Below, in pieces: positions 18,318 through 27,409 of a stretch of 56,279 nt of DNA. The stretch's first letter is position 1; every line of letters starts with the position of its first letter. Under the pieces are notes generated by a model. It was not told the DNA's origin and did no database searches. It saw only the letters and a list, made by a program, of their open reading frames with translations. The stretch is taken from assembly GCA_905203995.1 (NCBI GenBank), contig CAJKXZ010000007.1:1-56279 (forward strand), given 5' to 3'. Origin of the DNA: an uncultured Methanomassiliicoccus sp. (lineage in GTDB: Archaea; Thermoplasmatota; Thermoplasmata; Methanomassiliicoccales; Methanomassiliicoccaceae). The position numbers and the translations under genes were made by a program.

Positions 18318-19517
18318 TTACTCTGCCGTCTTCATTAGCCACTGCAGCGCATTAAGCTGGCGGATGCCGTCATACGACTGCGGCGGATCTTCATCGAGCG
18401 TTAACAGATACTTCTGATGATGATCATTAATCTGTTTTAACGGAGCTAGCTCTCTCTGCAGCGTCATCTGTTCGCGGACAGTCAGCGCTACCTGAAAGTA
18501 AGCCGTTTCAGTTTCACCAACGGCGATGAAATCAACTTCTGCTGCACCGACTTTGCCAATGAAAACTTCATAACCGCGGCGACGCAGCTCCAGATAAACG
18601 ACATTCTCTAAAACATGGCCCAGATCGACAGCTTTCTCTCCCAGCAGATAATGGCGCAGACCGAGGTCGGCCAGATAGTATTTTTCACCAGTGGTCAGAT
18701 ACTGCTTGCCTTTGAGATCGTAACGTCCCGCTTTATACAGAATATAACTGTCAGTCATTGCCGCCAGATAGCGTTCAACGGTATTGGCAGAAATTTTACG
18801 ACCCTGCGCCGACAACGCTCCGGCAATTTTCCGGGACGAGCAGAAGTTACCGATATTGTCAAACATGAAGCGGATGACGCTTTCCAGCAGCGTTACATCC
18901 TGAATCTTATAGCGGGCGATAATGTCTTTGAGAACAATGGTGTTGTAAATGCCCGCCAGGTACTCACGGATTTTACTGCGGGTTTTCAGCTCTAAAGCGC
19001 CAGGAAAAGAACTGGTCTGCAGATATTGGGTATAGAGCGCGGGCAGATTGGTCTGTTCAGGCTGCGCTGAAACATATTCCTGGAAGGAAAGCGGCAGCAT
19101 GGCAATTTCCACATAGCGGCCGGAAAGTAAGGTGGCGATTTCTCCAGAAAGCAGGTAAGCGTTGGAGCCAGTTAGATATAAATCAACATTGGGTTGGATG
19201 TAAAGACTGTCGGCTACTTTCTGGAACTGCGCTACCGCCTGGATCTCGTCTAAAAAGATATAATTCATTTTGTCAGGCAGCAAACGTTCCGTCACATACT
19301 GGTACAGTTTCCGATAATCTAACAGTTCTTCATAGGCTAGATCTTCAAAATTAAGGGCAATGATTTGCTCAGCAGCTACGCCGTGTTGCAAAAGATACTG
19401 CTGATAAATCTGAAAAAGCGTGGATTTACCGCAGCGGCGGATACCTGTGACAACCTTGATCAGTTTCGTCTCACGAAAATCAAGCAGTTTTTGTAAATAC
19501 TGGTCACGGGCGATCAT
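18318..19517 (-). CDS. AAA_14/DUF4143-family ATPase
   Basis: This 399-residue ATPase of a family widespread in anaerobic archaea and bacteria has an unclear role. The N-terminal AAA domain has Walker A GIRRCGKST near 26-34, Walker B YIFLDEIQ near 98-105, a sensor-like LTGSNAYLL near 128, and an LSGRYVEI...PLSFQEY segment. The C-terminal DUF4143 region (about 185-395) has an ELRRRGYEVFIGK...EVDFIA stretch that resembles a PD-(D/E)xK nuclease core. The ATG at 19517 is chosen over a GTG three codons earlier. It is monocistronic; its promoter region holds two identical palindromes at 19562-19619, suggesting specific control. Such genes often move between genomes in many copies. Confidence 0.88.
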   Translation of the reverse strand: MIARDQYLQKLLDFRETKLIKVVTGIRRCGKSTLFQIYQQYLLQHGVAAEQIIALNFEDLAYEELLDYRKLYQYVTERLLPDKMNYIFLDEIQAVAQFQKVADSLYIQPNVDLYLTGSNAYLLSGEIATLLSGRYVEIAMLPLSFQEYVSAQPEQTNLPALYTQYLQTSSFPGALELKTRSKIREYLAGIYNTIVLKDIIARYKIQDVTLLESVIRFMFDNIGNFCSSRKIAGALSAQGRKISANTVERYLAAMTDSYILYKAGRYDLKGKQYLTTGEKYYLADLGLRHYLLGEKAVDLGHVLENVVYLELRRRGYEVFIGKVGAAEVDFIAVGETETAYFQVALTVREQMTLQRELAPLKQINDHHQKYLLTLDEDPPQSYDGIRQLNALQWLMKTAE

Positions 19518-19561
19518 TTTCCACACTTATCAGGATGATAGCTTTGTACTAGTTTAAATTT

Positions 19562-19619
19562 TGCTCAGTGCGTTGAGCAAAACTATCAAAAAATGAAGAA
19601 ATGCTCAGTGCGTTGAGCA
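19562..19619 (-). repeat. Duplicated 18-base palindrome upstream of the DUF4143 ATPase
   Basis: The 18-mer TGCTCAGTGCGTTGAGCA occurs at 19562-19579 and again, unchanged, at 19602-19619. Each copy is an inverted repeat (TGCTCA and TGAGCA around six bases). Their starts are exactly 40 bases apart, close to four helical turns, so a dimeric protein would bind both on the same face. They lie just upstream of a TATA-like AAATTTAAAC at about 19551-19560 and 45 bases before the ATPase start, the position of an operator. The rest of the 343-base gap (19518-19860) shows no gene. Confidence 0.65.
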
Positions 19620-19860
19620 TTTTTGTGAATAGATTCTGAAAGATGCCCTGTGGAGCAGATAATAAATTCAGAAATTGCAAACACGATTTCATTAAGATTA
19701 AACGCGCTCTGATGATTAAGCTCAAGATTTTTGATAATCTAATTAAACAAGCCTATTTGATATGTATCAAAGTAAGCGCTTATTCTCATAGTGTTGTTAG
19801 CCTTGTAGGGTTTATCGTATGGATCATTATTTCGACAACTACTGCGTTTGATGAGGATTC

Positions 19861-22080
19861 TCAAGAATCTCTTTTTTCGTATTCTTTTCTCCATTCACTA
19901 AGCAGTTCGTCAATGTCCGTTTGAGAGACTTGATTAAGTCGGGTAAATTTCCCACATGACGTTAAATAAAATGTAACGCAGATATTTTGCACCTTAATTG
20001 GTAGACTATACAGATCACCAGATTCTTTTTGATTGTAGATCACCTGAAGAATTCGCTTTTCAGTTAGATACTCTTTATAGTCGTCTTTAACTTCATAATA
20101 TTTTTCAAAACTACCAGACCAGATCCTAGTAGATAACTCTAGAAATCTTAAGATTTTCTCATCATTTTGTAACTCAGCAGAAATGTATGAATTTAAGTAT
20201 TCTGGGGCAAGATGTTTCAATAAGTAATAGATATTTCTCCATTCTTTAAAATCAAACAAGTTACGGATGGCAAATAGGTCTTTTATTTTCTGACAGAAGA
20301 CTTGTTCCAAGTTAGAAAGCTCTTCTAGAGTGATTACTTTTTTATAGCCTTGTTCTACCCCTTTTGCAATCAACCTACCATAGCCTAACTCAATCATGCT
20401 AAGAATATCAGCACTGGATTGTACAGTATCTAAATCTCCATTGGATATTTCATCTGACAAAAATGTAAATCTTTCAGATGGTTCTTGTTTATCGATCAGG
20501 TCAAGTATCATATTTTCTGCGTACTTGCTAGCTGGCAATAGCAAGGAGTCGGAGTTAGACATACCATCAAAACTACTTGAAATTTCTAGCAATGCTTTTG
20601 CTATTACCTTCGATCTTGCAGAAGAAATTTCAGGAATCATTAAATTAATTTCTTTAAGGAATGAGTAGATATTTCCATCCTGTCCTTGCTTTAATAAAGA
20701 TGCCTTCACATCCTCACAAGTTGCTTCATATATAACATTCAAGATCTCTGATTTTTTAATACTAACGTTGTCAGGATTTAGGTGAAAGTATCTATCAAAT
20801 TTTTCAGGATGAGTTATCTGATTATTTTTCCTAAACACATCTGCATCCAATGAATTGTATGTTTTTCCAATTTTATTACCAAAATAAGGAAATAGGTATG
20901 AAAGGAATATCAATATGATCTCAAGGTCTTCATCGGAAGTATCAAATTTGTAATGTTTTAATGATAAACGAATGCTTTGCTTATACCTTTCATATAATTC
21001 ATCTTTATTATTTTCCTCTGGGTGAATTGATATGATCTGTCCAGTAAGAAGATCTTTATTAGATTTTATCCACTCATATATTGGAGGCCTAAAAAGTTCA
21101 ATCGCTGAAATAGCAACCATGTCTGTAAAATTAACTTCAGCAGCTATTGCAGCAAGTTTAAATTGGACTGCATTACAAAGTCTATTTACGTCTCTCAGGT
21201 TTTTAATGAAAGGATCAATACATGGATCGAATAAATTTTGCCAGTATTCTGGAGAAACCATCACATCTTCATTATCAGAAATTAGTTTATTCAATTGAGT
21301 GATAAAAACTGTTCTGAGTTCATATCCTTGCATATCTGGAATTTGAATTGGTACTTGAATTATCTTTTTTAAATAATCTTCACCATTGCAACCCTGCACG
21401 GTTTTCAATGCGTTTACTACAATTTCCTTATCAAAGACAACGAGATAAGTAGTGTTTGGAAAATTTGCAACAGAAGTTATTAACTGAAATACTAGGCGAA
21501 TTTGTTCATTAGTTAGTCGATCGATATCATCGATGATTATCAATAATCTGTTAGTTTGCTTTTGCAAAAGCTCTATAACCAATTCTTTTTGTTTTAGGAT
21601 GTCTTTTTCATCATAACCATTTTTAAGCTTTTTACCTAAGGATATGGCAAGTTTCTTTCCCAAATATGCTACTAACCCACCTACTACAGGAATTGCTTTT
21701 GCAAGCTCGAAAGCGTCAGCGTACTTTTCAAGTGCTTCTCCAATTTTAATTGATTTTTCATCATCTTTGCTCCTAAACTCGTTTGATAAGTGAATAAAGA
21801 ATTGGGTCAGCAACTGATCCGTATTTGAAAAATTCCAAGGTTCGAAATGGACAACGATGGGAGCATCTTCTGGACTCATTGTTTTTGATGATTCTTCGAT
21901 GTAGTTTAGAGTCATGTTGACAATTGATGTTTTTCCACTGCCCCATTTCCCAAAGAGACCAATAGTAAACGTATCAGGACTATTCGGATCTATAAGCGAT
22001 CTTGCAAGTAATTTTGCAAAGCCACTCCTATGGAGAAGGTCGTTTTCGGCAGCGTCAATTGGTCTATCTGAATGGAACAT
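19861..22080 (-). CDS. KAP-family P-loop NTPase
   Basis: This 739-residue KAP-family NTPase is recognised from FGKWGSGKTS (Walker A, near 43-52), HFEPWNFSN near 81, LLIIIDDIDRL (Walker B, near 177-187) and NLRDVNRLCN near 290. A hydrophobic stretch (about 118-140, IPVVGGLVAYLG then ISLG) matches the membrane-inserted segment many KAP proteins carry inside the NTPase domain. The C-terminal 350 residues are helical, of unknown function. KAP proteins are recurrent in mobile and phage-defence contexts; the role here is inference. The gene is visibly more AT-rich and uses more A/T-ending codons than its neighbours, hinting at acquisition. GAGAG lies just before the ATG. No toxin, nuclease or transposase is adjacent. 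Confidence 0.85.
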   Translation of the reverse strand: MFHSDRPIDAAENDLLHRSGFAKLLARSLIDPNSPDTFTIGLFGKWGSGKTSIVNMTLNYIEESSKTMSPEDAPIVVHFEPWNFSNTDQLLTQFFIHLSNEFRSKDDEKSIKIGEALEKYADAFELAKAIPVVGGLVAYLGKKLAISLGKKLKNGYDEKDILKQKELVIELLQKQTNRLLIIIDDIDRLTNEQIRLVFQLITSVANFPNTTYLVVFDKEIVVNALKTVQGCNGEDYLKKIIQVPIQIPDMQGYELRTVFITQLNKLISDNEDVMVSPEYWQNLFDPCIDPFIKNLRDVNRLCNAVQFKLAAIAAEVNFTDMVAISAIELFRPPIYEWIKSNKDLLTGQIISIHPEENNKDELYERYKQSIRLSLKHYKFDTSDEDLEIILIFLSYLFPYFGNKIGKTYNSLDADVFRKNNQITHPEKFDRYFHLNPDNVSIKKSEILNVIYEATCEDVKASLLKQGQDGNIYSFLKEINLMIPEISSARSKVIAKALLEISSSFDGMSNSDSLLLPASKYAENMILDLIDKQEPSERFTFLSDEISNGDLDTVQSSADILSMIELGYGRLIAKGVEQGYKKVITLEELSNLEQVFCQKIKDLFAIRNLFDFKEWRNIYYLLKHLAPEYLNSYISAELQNDEKILRFLELSTRIWSGSFEKYYEVKDDYKEYLTEKRILQVIYNQKESGDLYSLPIKVQNICVTFYLTSCGKFTRLNQVSQTDIDELLSEWRKEYEKRDS

Positions 22081-22198
22081 AACTCTCTGTAGCTTAATAT
22101 TATTAATTATTTAAAATACTATGTTTAGTTAAAAATAAGAAAATTTTGCTGGTGACTATCTGATGTGAAAACATCAAACAGACACAGCGTAAGATGAT

Positions 22199-23755
22199 TT
22201 AGTGTCTAAACACACGGGTGCCGGTGAAAACCATCGCCATGTTGTGTTCGTTAGCCGCTTGAATGACTTCTTCATCACGGATCGAACCACCGGGCTGGAT
22301 GATGGCAGTAGCACCGACTTTCGCCGCTTCGTCAACACCGTCACGGAAGGGGAAGAAAGCATCAGAAGCCATTACTGAACCCTGAGCGTCTTCACCGGCT
22401 TTGTGACCAGCGATGAAGGACGAATCGACACGGGACATCTGACCAGCGCCAATACCGACGACCCTTTCGCCTTTGGCGAGAATGACGGTGTTGGACCAAA
22501 TGTGTTTGACCACACGGTTGGCAAAGAGCAGCGTTTTGATTTCTTCCTCGGTCGGAGCACGGTTGGTGACCACGCGCAGATTGTCACGGGTAACTTGTGA
22601 GTTATCGGCCGTCTGCACCAGCATGCCGCCTTTGACATATTTCATCTTCAAGGTCGGCGCGTCGGCGAGAGTCACTGCTTCATTGGTGCGCATAATCCGC
22701 ACATTCTTCTTTTTGGTCAGAATTTCCAAAGCTTCCGGGGCAAAAGAAGGAGCCATGACAATTTCCACAAAGTGTTTGCTGATTTCTTCAGCGGTCGGCA
22801 CATCGCATTCCCGGTTAAGGCCGATCACGCAGCCGAAAGCCGCGAGAGAGTCGACGTTGTAGGCGGTGATGAAAGCATCATAAATGCTGTCTGCGCAGGC
22901 AATGCCGCAGGGGTTGGTGTGCTTAATGACTACCGCACAGGGACGCTCTGCAAACTCACGTAAAAGCGACAGTGCTGATTCGATATCAAGAATATTGTTG
23001 AAGGAAATCTCTTTGCCGTGCAGTTTTTCCAGCCGGGAAGCTGCTACACCCTTGGTGAAAGGATCAGCATAGAAAGCAGCGGCCTGGGAAGGATTCTCAC
23101 CGTAACGCAGATCCTGGACTTTCTCCATACCGATTGTCAGGTACTTGGGGAACTGCTCGGTCGGGAAAATGCCGCCCAGATATTCCGAGATCATGCAGTC
23201 GTAAGCAGCAGTGGAGCGGTAAGCTGCCAGCATCAGACGCTGGAGCGTTTCGGTACCAATTTCACCGTTGTTGCTGTCCATCTCTTCCAAAATAGGACCG
23301 TAGAAGCAGGGGTCGGTAACCACCGCGACAGAGTTGTAATTCTTAGCAGCGGCGCGAATCATTGAAGGGCCGCCGATGTCAATGTTTTCAATAATATCCT
23401 CCAAACTTGAGCCGGGTTTCAGTACCGTCTCTTTGAAGGGATAAAGGTTAACGACAACCATGTCGATTTTCTTAATCTTCATCTTCTCCAGCTGAGCCAT
23501 GTGCTCAGGAAGATCTCTGCGGGCCAGAATGCCGGCGTGGACGTTGGGATGCAGAGTTTTAACGCGTCCATCAAGCATCTCCGGAAAGCCGGTGATGTCT
23601 GCCACGTTCACGGTCGGGATGCCCTTGTCTTTGAGCAGAGCTGCCGTACCGCCGGTTGAAATCAACTCCACTCCGCGTGAGCGCAGGGCCTCTGCGAAGT
23701 CTACTATGCCATTTTTATCCGAGACACTTACAAGTGCGCGTTCTATTTTGACCAA
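22199..23755 (-). CDS. purH: Bifunctional AICAR transformylase/IMP cyclohydrolase
   Basis: This 518-residue PurH catalyses the last two steps of IMP synthesis: formyl transfer from 10-formyl-THF to AICAR, then ring closure. The N-terminal cyclohydrolase (1-190) shows LISTGGTAALL near 33 and VKTLHPNVHAGILA near 65; the transformylase has the catalytic Lys-His in VVIKHTNPCG near 265. Length is normal. Many archaea use PurP/PurO instead, so PurH implies folate-dependent purine synthesis, consistent with Fhs at 30343. The start is TTG at 23755, supported by GGAGG seven bases upstream. A TGATGT/ACATCA hairpin at 22162-22177 lies just downstream. Confidence 0.96.
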   Translation of the reverse strand: MVKIERALVSVSDKNGIVDFAEALRSRGVELISTGGTAALLKDKGIPTVNVADITGFPEMLDGRVKTLHPNVHAGILARRDLPEHMAQLEKMKIKKIDMVVVNLYPFKETVLKPGSSLEDIIENIDIGGPSMIRAAAKNYNSVAVVTDPCFYGPILEEMDSNNGEIGTETLQRLMLAAYRSTAAYDCMISEYLGGIFPTEQFPKYLTIGMEKVQDLRYGENPSQAAAFYADPFTKGVAASRLEKLHGKEISFNNILDIESALSLLREFAERPCAVVIKHTNPCGIACADSIYDAFITAYNVDSLAAFGCVIGLNRECDVPTAEEISKHFVEIVMAPSFAPEALEILTKKKNVRIMRTNEAVTLADAPTLKMKYVKGGMLVQTADNSQVTRDNLRVVTNRAPTEEEIKTLLFANRVVKHIWSNTVILAKGERVVGIGAGQMSRVDSSFIAGHKAGEDAQGSVMASDAFFPFRDGVDEAAKVGATAIIQPGGSIRDEEVIQAANEHNMAMVFTGTRVFRH

Positions 23756-23968
23756 AATCAGGCCTCCAGGAAAAGCAAACCGTGAGGTTTACCAGCTATA
23801 TATCTGACCTTCCCATATGAAGCTTATTATCAAAAGACCTCTGAATTAAGTCAACAGGCTGCTGATTTTACGCGGCTTTAAAAATAAACAGCTGCGGATG
23901 TCTGCAAGAAACTGCGGAATACGCAGCGAAGTGACCATTAACCACGATTTACATCGTTAATTAACGAA

Positions 23969-23977
23969 TTATAAATA
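23969..23977 (+). promoter_or_regulatory. TATA box of the acetate-transporter gene
   Basis: TTATAAATA lies 41 bases before the ATG at 24018 and predicts a start near 24000 and a leader of about 18 bases without a clear ribosome binding site. Confidence 0.5.
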
Positions 23978-24017
23978 CAACAAATAATGAAACAGATATA
24001 TAGCAGAAAAAAATCAA

Positions 24018-24584
24018 ATGCGCATGGCCGACAAAAACAATCTGCCGACCACTGTTTTCGCCAATCCGGCGCCGTTAGGGCTGCTCGGGTTTGGGATGAC
24101 GACAGTCTTGCTTGCCTGTCATAATTTGGGACTATTTCCCATGGACGTGACGATTATCGCCCTGGGTGTTTTCTACGGTGGCTTAGCTCAGCTGCTGGCG
24201 GGAATCATGGAATTTAAAAAAGGCAATACTTTCAGTGCGACCGCCTTTGTCTCTTACGGCTTCTTCTGGCTGGCTTTTGTGTTAATCACCCTGGATGACA
24301 GCCTTGCCGCCGATCAGACGGCCAGCGGGCTCTTCTTCTACCTCTGGGGCATTTTCACACTGTTCTTCTTTGTGGCGACCTTACGTTCAGAAATTTCCTT
24401 GAAGATTATTTTCGGGACTTTGACCGCCTTGTTTTTTGTCATCGCTGCCAGCCAGTTTGTGGAAAGTGCAGCGCTGCCCATTCTCAGCGGCGTCATCGGG
24501 CTGCTCTGCGGCGGCATGGCAATGTACCGGGCTTTCGGGGAAGTGCTCAACGAGCAGTATCAACGAGAGGTACACCCTCTCTAA
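24018..24584 (+). CDS. GPR1/FUN34/YaaH (SatP) family acetate transporter
   Basis: This 188-residue protein with six membrane helices carries the family signature NPAPLGLLGFG near residue 14 after a short cytoplasmic tail. A second block, FYGGLAQLLAGIMEFKKGNTF near 52-73, is also typical. The bacterial relatives are proton-coupled acetate/succinate channels or symporters (SatP/YaaH). Here it may import or export acetate. Its position beside folate one-carbon genes with an acetogen-like make-up fits, but co-transcription with the methyltransferase at 24656 is only suggested by a 70-base gap in the same direction. Two ATGs (24018 and 24024) are possible. Confidence 0.9.
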   Translation: MRMADKNNLPTTVFANPAPLGLLGFGMTTVLLACHNLGLFPMDVTIIALGVFYGGLAQLLAGIMEFKKGNTFSATAFVSYGFFWLAFVLITLDDSLAADQTASGLFFYLWGIFTLFFFVATLRSEISLKIIFGTLTALFFVIAASQFVESAALPILSGVIGLLCGGMAMYRAFGEVLNEQYQREVHPL

Positions 24585-24655
24585 TTTTTACCGGAGACTG
24601 CCAGCCGTAAAGGATAATATCCCGCGCTGAATACACTAATGAAAAGGTGCGATGC

Positions 24656-25432
24656 ATGTTTATCATCAGCGAACGGATTAACGGACAATTCATTTCCGTC
24701 GGGAAAGCTATCGACAACCGCGATAGTACATTCATTCAGGAACTTACCTTAAAACAGGTAGAGAGCGGCGCGCAGGCGTTGGATATTAATGTCGGACCGG
24801 GACGTGACAACGGCCCTGAAGACATGGCCTGGCTGGTGAAAACCGTACAGGAAGTGACGGAGATCCCGCTGTGTATTGATGCGTTCGGACCGAAAACAAT
24901 GGAAGCCGGCGTCAAAGCCTGCAACAACCCGGTGATTATGAATTCCACTAATGCTGACCCAGCCCGCATGGAGAAATATTTCCCACTCTGCCGTGAATAT
25001 AATGCCGAGATCATCTGCCTCTGCATGGATGAAAAAGGCATTCCCAATTCCGCTGACGCCAGAGCTGAAATGGCGATGCTGATGATGGCCACCGCGATGG
25101 AATATGAAATCATGCCGGACCGTCTCTTCCTTGATCCGCTAGTCATGCCTGTCGGTGCCGCTCAGGATCAGGGGGCTAAAGTCATTCAGGCCGTCAGCAT
25201 GTTTCAGAGCCTGAACGAACCGGCACCGCGAACCGTGGTCGGCTTAAGCAACGTTTCTAACGGTGCTAAAAACCGCAGTCTCCTCAACACGACCTATCTG
25301 GCCATGCTGATGGGTGCCGGACTGTCTTCGGCAATCATGGATCCAGAAGACCAGGAGCTCATGGCCGCACTCAAAGCCGGTGAGATTTTACTCAACCGCT
25401 CGTTGTACTGCGATGATTTTCTGCGCGCTTAA
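24656..25432 (+). CDS. acsE: Methyltetrahydrofolate:corrinoid methyltransferase (AcsE-like)
   Basis: This 258-residue pterin-binding TIM barrel, normal for AcsE/MtvE/MtgA, moves the methyl group between methyl-THF and a corrinoid protein. Seen: ISERING near 3, ALDINVGPGRD near 42, IDAFGPKTMEAG near 75, IMNSTNADP near 95, and GLSNVSNGAKNRSLLN near 199, where the Asn of GLSNVS activates N5 of methyl-THF in AcsE. The corrinoid partner is not in the window. The ATG at 24656 follows AGGTG by six bases. The gene converges with metF (stops overlap by four bases). Alternatives are catabolic MtgA-type enzymes for glycine betaine; context with metVF favours an AcsE-like role. Confidence 0.88.
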   Translation: MFIISERINGQFISVGKAIDNRDSTFIQELTLKQVESGAQALDINVGPGRDNGPEDMAWLVKTVQEVTEIPLCIDAFGPKTMEAGVKACNNPVIMNSTNADPARMEKYFPLCREYNAEIICLCMDEKGIPNSADARAEMAMLMMATAMEYEIMPDRLFLDPLVMPVGAAQDQGAKVIQAVSMFQSLNEPAPRTVVGLSNVSNGAKNRSLLNTTYLAMLMGAGLSSAIMDPEDQELMAALKAGEILLNRSLYCDDFLRA

Positions 25433-26328
25433 CGGCGCAGACCGGCATCTTCGATAATCTGCGGGACCATCGATTCCCAGGCAATCGCCATAATGTGCAC
25501 ACCGTGCACCCCTTTGATTTTTTTAAGTTCGGCGATTGTTTCACGGCAGATCGCCAAACCTTCAGCAGGCACATCTTCGGCAGCTTCCAGACGCTGCAGC
25601 AGTTCCGGCGGCAGGGTGATGCCGGAAACATTATTCTGCATGTGCCGGGCCATTGCTAAAGACTTCAAAGGCATGACTCCAGCGAGGATGTGCACTTTTT
25701 GATCTAGACCTTGAGTGACGACTTCTTCCATGAACGCCTGAAAGCGCTCCAGATCAAAGACCGCTTGTGTCTGGATAAAATCAGCACCGGCAGCAATTTT
25801 CTTTGCCAGACGGGTAACGCGGAAAGCGAAAGGATCGGCAAAAGGATTAGCTGCCGCCCCCAGAAAGAGCGTGGGTTTTTCTTTGAGGGCATCACCGCCC
25901 CAGACCTGACCTTCGTTGCGCAGCTTGTTGAAAACCAGCAGCTGCTGGATAGAATCGAGATCGTAGACGTTTTTGGCCTGCGGCTGGTTGCCGAAAACCT
26001 GATGATCACCGGAGAGGCACATCACGTTGCGGATGCCGAAAGCCGCCGCCCCCAGCACATCAGACTGCATCGCCAAACGGTTGCGGTCACGGCAGGTCAT
26101 CTGCATAATCGGCTCCACGCCTTCCTGCAGACAGGCCAAGGAAGCGGCGAAACTGGAAACGCGGACGATAGCGGTCTGATTGTCAGTCAGGTTAACAGCG
26201 TCAACATAGTCTTTCAGCAGCTGGGCTTTCTGACGGATCGTAGCGCAGGAAGCCGACTTCGGGGGGCTGATTTCTGCCGTCACGGCAAATTTACCCTCAT
26301 CCAGCACTTGCTGCAGCTTACTGATCAT
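25429..26328 (-). CDS. metF: Methylenetetrahydrofolate reductase
   Basis: This 299-residue flavin-dependent MetF interconverts methylene-THF and methyl-THF. The TIM barrel shows TAEISPPKSAS near 16, the catalytic Glu being the E of AEI, NLTDNQTA near 46, QMTCRDRNR near 76 and LSGDHQ near 105. It ends a tightly coupled operon: ATGA overlap with metV, preceded by GGAGGG. Together with MetV it should form the MetFV core. Its electron source is likely the MvhD/HdrA-like proteins encoded just upstream rather than NAD(P)H alone; this is inferred from acetogen complexes. Confidence 0.95.
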   Translation of the reverse strand: MISKLQQVLDEGKFAVTAEISPPKSASCATIRQKAQLLKDYVDAVNLTDNQTAIVRVSSFAASLACLQEGVEPIMQMTCRDRNRLAMQSDVLGAAAFGIRNVMCLSGDHQVFGNQPQAKNVYDLDSIQQLLVFNKLRNEGQVWGGDALKEKPTLFLGAAANPFADPFAFRVTRLAKKIAAGADFIQTQAVFDLERFQAFMEEVVTQGLDQKVHILAGVMPLKSLAMARHMQNNVSGITLPPELLQRLEAAEDVPAEGLAICRETIAELKKIKGVHGVHIMAIAWESMVPQIIEDAGLRR

Positions 26329-27023
26329 TCGAGACCCTCCTTGATTTTTTTCTCATCTTCGCTCAGCACCATCTGCGGCCGCACAATTTTACGCGGACCG
26401 CCGGCATGAGAAGAACGCCAGTCTTTAGGCGGGATAATTTCCTTCAATAATGACAAGCGCTGCAGACGCTGGAGGCTGTCATAAATGGCCTGCCAGGCGC
26501 AGGGGGTGTCAGGATTGACTTCACATTTCCCGTCCGGCGACCCGCCGCAGGGACCGTTGAGCAGCGACTTAGCACAGCGGGCCACGGGGCAGATGCCGCC
26601 GGTTAAATGCAGCGTGCAGTCACCGCAGCCGCCGCACTTTTCCAGGTAAATGCCCTGTTCTTCCGGTCCGCCCATGTTGGAAGTATTAAGCGCCGGAAAA
26701 ACCGGAACAGTACTAGCTTCCTGCAGAAACTGCACGCCAACACCGCAGCCAAGTGACAAAATAAGCCCACAGTCAGCGGTTTCCCCCACTTCTTTTGCCC
26801 ATTCCTTTTCACACTGCCGTTCGACCGCTGTCTCAGAGATTTTCCAGTCTAAGCTATGCACTTGCGCATAGAGCCGTAAGGCTTCCGCGAGGGCAGCTAC
26901 TTCCCGGTCACCGCCGGCCATACAAACAGCAGCACAAGAACGGCAGCCGACCAGTAAGATCTTACGATTGTCGCCGATCATGGCGATAATTTCTGCAAGT
27001 GGTTTTCTTTCCGCAATGATCAT
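26325..27023 (-). CDS. metV: MetV, zinc/iron-sulfur partner of MetF
   Basis: This 232-residue MetV/methylene-THF reductase C-terminal-type protein scaffolds iron-sulfur clusters and a zinc site that wire MetF to its electron donor in acetogens. An N-terminal region (1-110) has LLVGCRSCAAVC near 24. The C-terminal block is the family mark: KCGGCGDC near 128, TGGICPVARC near 140, LLNGPCGG near 154 and GKCEVN near 165 followed by CAWQ. It overlaps both neighbours by four bases (ATGA), so translation is coupled with mvhD and metF. Length is normal. Confidence 0.92.
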   Translation of the reverse strand: MIIAERKPLAEIIAMIGDNRKILLVGCRSCAAVCMAGGDREVAALAEALRLYAQVHSLDWKISETAVERQCEKEWAKEVGETADCGLILSLGCGVGVQFLQEASTVPVFPALNTSNMGGPEEQGIYLEKCGGCGDCTLHLTGGICPVARCAKSLLNGPCGGSPDGKCEVNPDTPCAWQAIYDSLQRLQRLSLLKEIIPPKDWRSSHAGGPRKIVRPQMVLSEDEKKIKEGLE

Positions 27024-27409
27024 TTTTCAGCCCCCAGGATATCAGGAGGTCCCAGCCGGCTGACGACTTCCTGCATTTGTGTATAAATATTAACTAAATC
27101 AATAGTCTGATTAGCCGCCAGATTAAGAATGGCCAGACGTTCACTGCTGACGCCAACTTCTTCGAGAATGTCTTTAACTTCATTCACACAGCGCCGTGCC
27201 TGATAGTTGCCAGAATTGTATTTGCAGTTGCCTTCCACACAGCCGGCGACAATCACCGCAGCGGCGCCTTGGCGGAAAGCCCGCAGCAGAACGGCTTCAT
27301 CAAGTCTGCCGAGACAGGGCAGGGGCAGAAGCGCTGCCGGCAGAGCCGCCCGTTCCACGGTTTCTTTCATTTTTTCGCAACAAATTATCAAAATACTATT
27401 GTCATTCAT
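27020..27409 (-). CDS. mvhD: MvhD-like [2Fe-2S] electron-transfer subunit
   Basis: This 129-residue protein is of the MvhD/FrhD-like hydrogenase iron-sulfur family, which passes electrons to HdrA. The Cys set is spread over ICCEKMKE near 9, LPCLGRLD near 33 and GCVEGNCKYNSGNYQARR near 55-72, the last being the family signature. No hydrogenase large subunit is nearby, so the donor may be a formate dehydrogenase, hydrogenase or dehydrogenase encoded elsewhere. Its start lies eight bases inside the HdrA-like gene's end. Confidence 0.9.
   Translation of the reverse strand: MNDNSILIICCEKMKETVERAALPAALLPLPCLGRLDEAVLLRAFRQGAAAVIVAGCVEGNCKYNSGNYQARRCVNEVKDILEEVGVSSERLAILNLAANQTIDLVNIYTQMQEVVSRLGPPDILGAEK

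Noticed and set aside
19643..19924. Plus-strand 93-residue frame beside the KAP gene
   Set aside because: Its second half is antisense to the KAP 3' end and it has no ribosome site. It is not supported as a gene.
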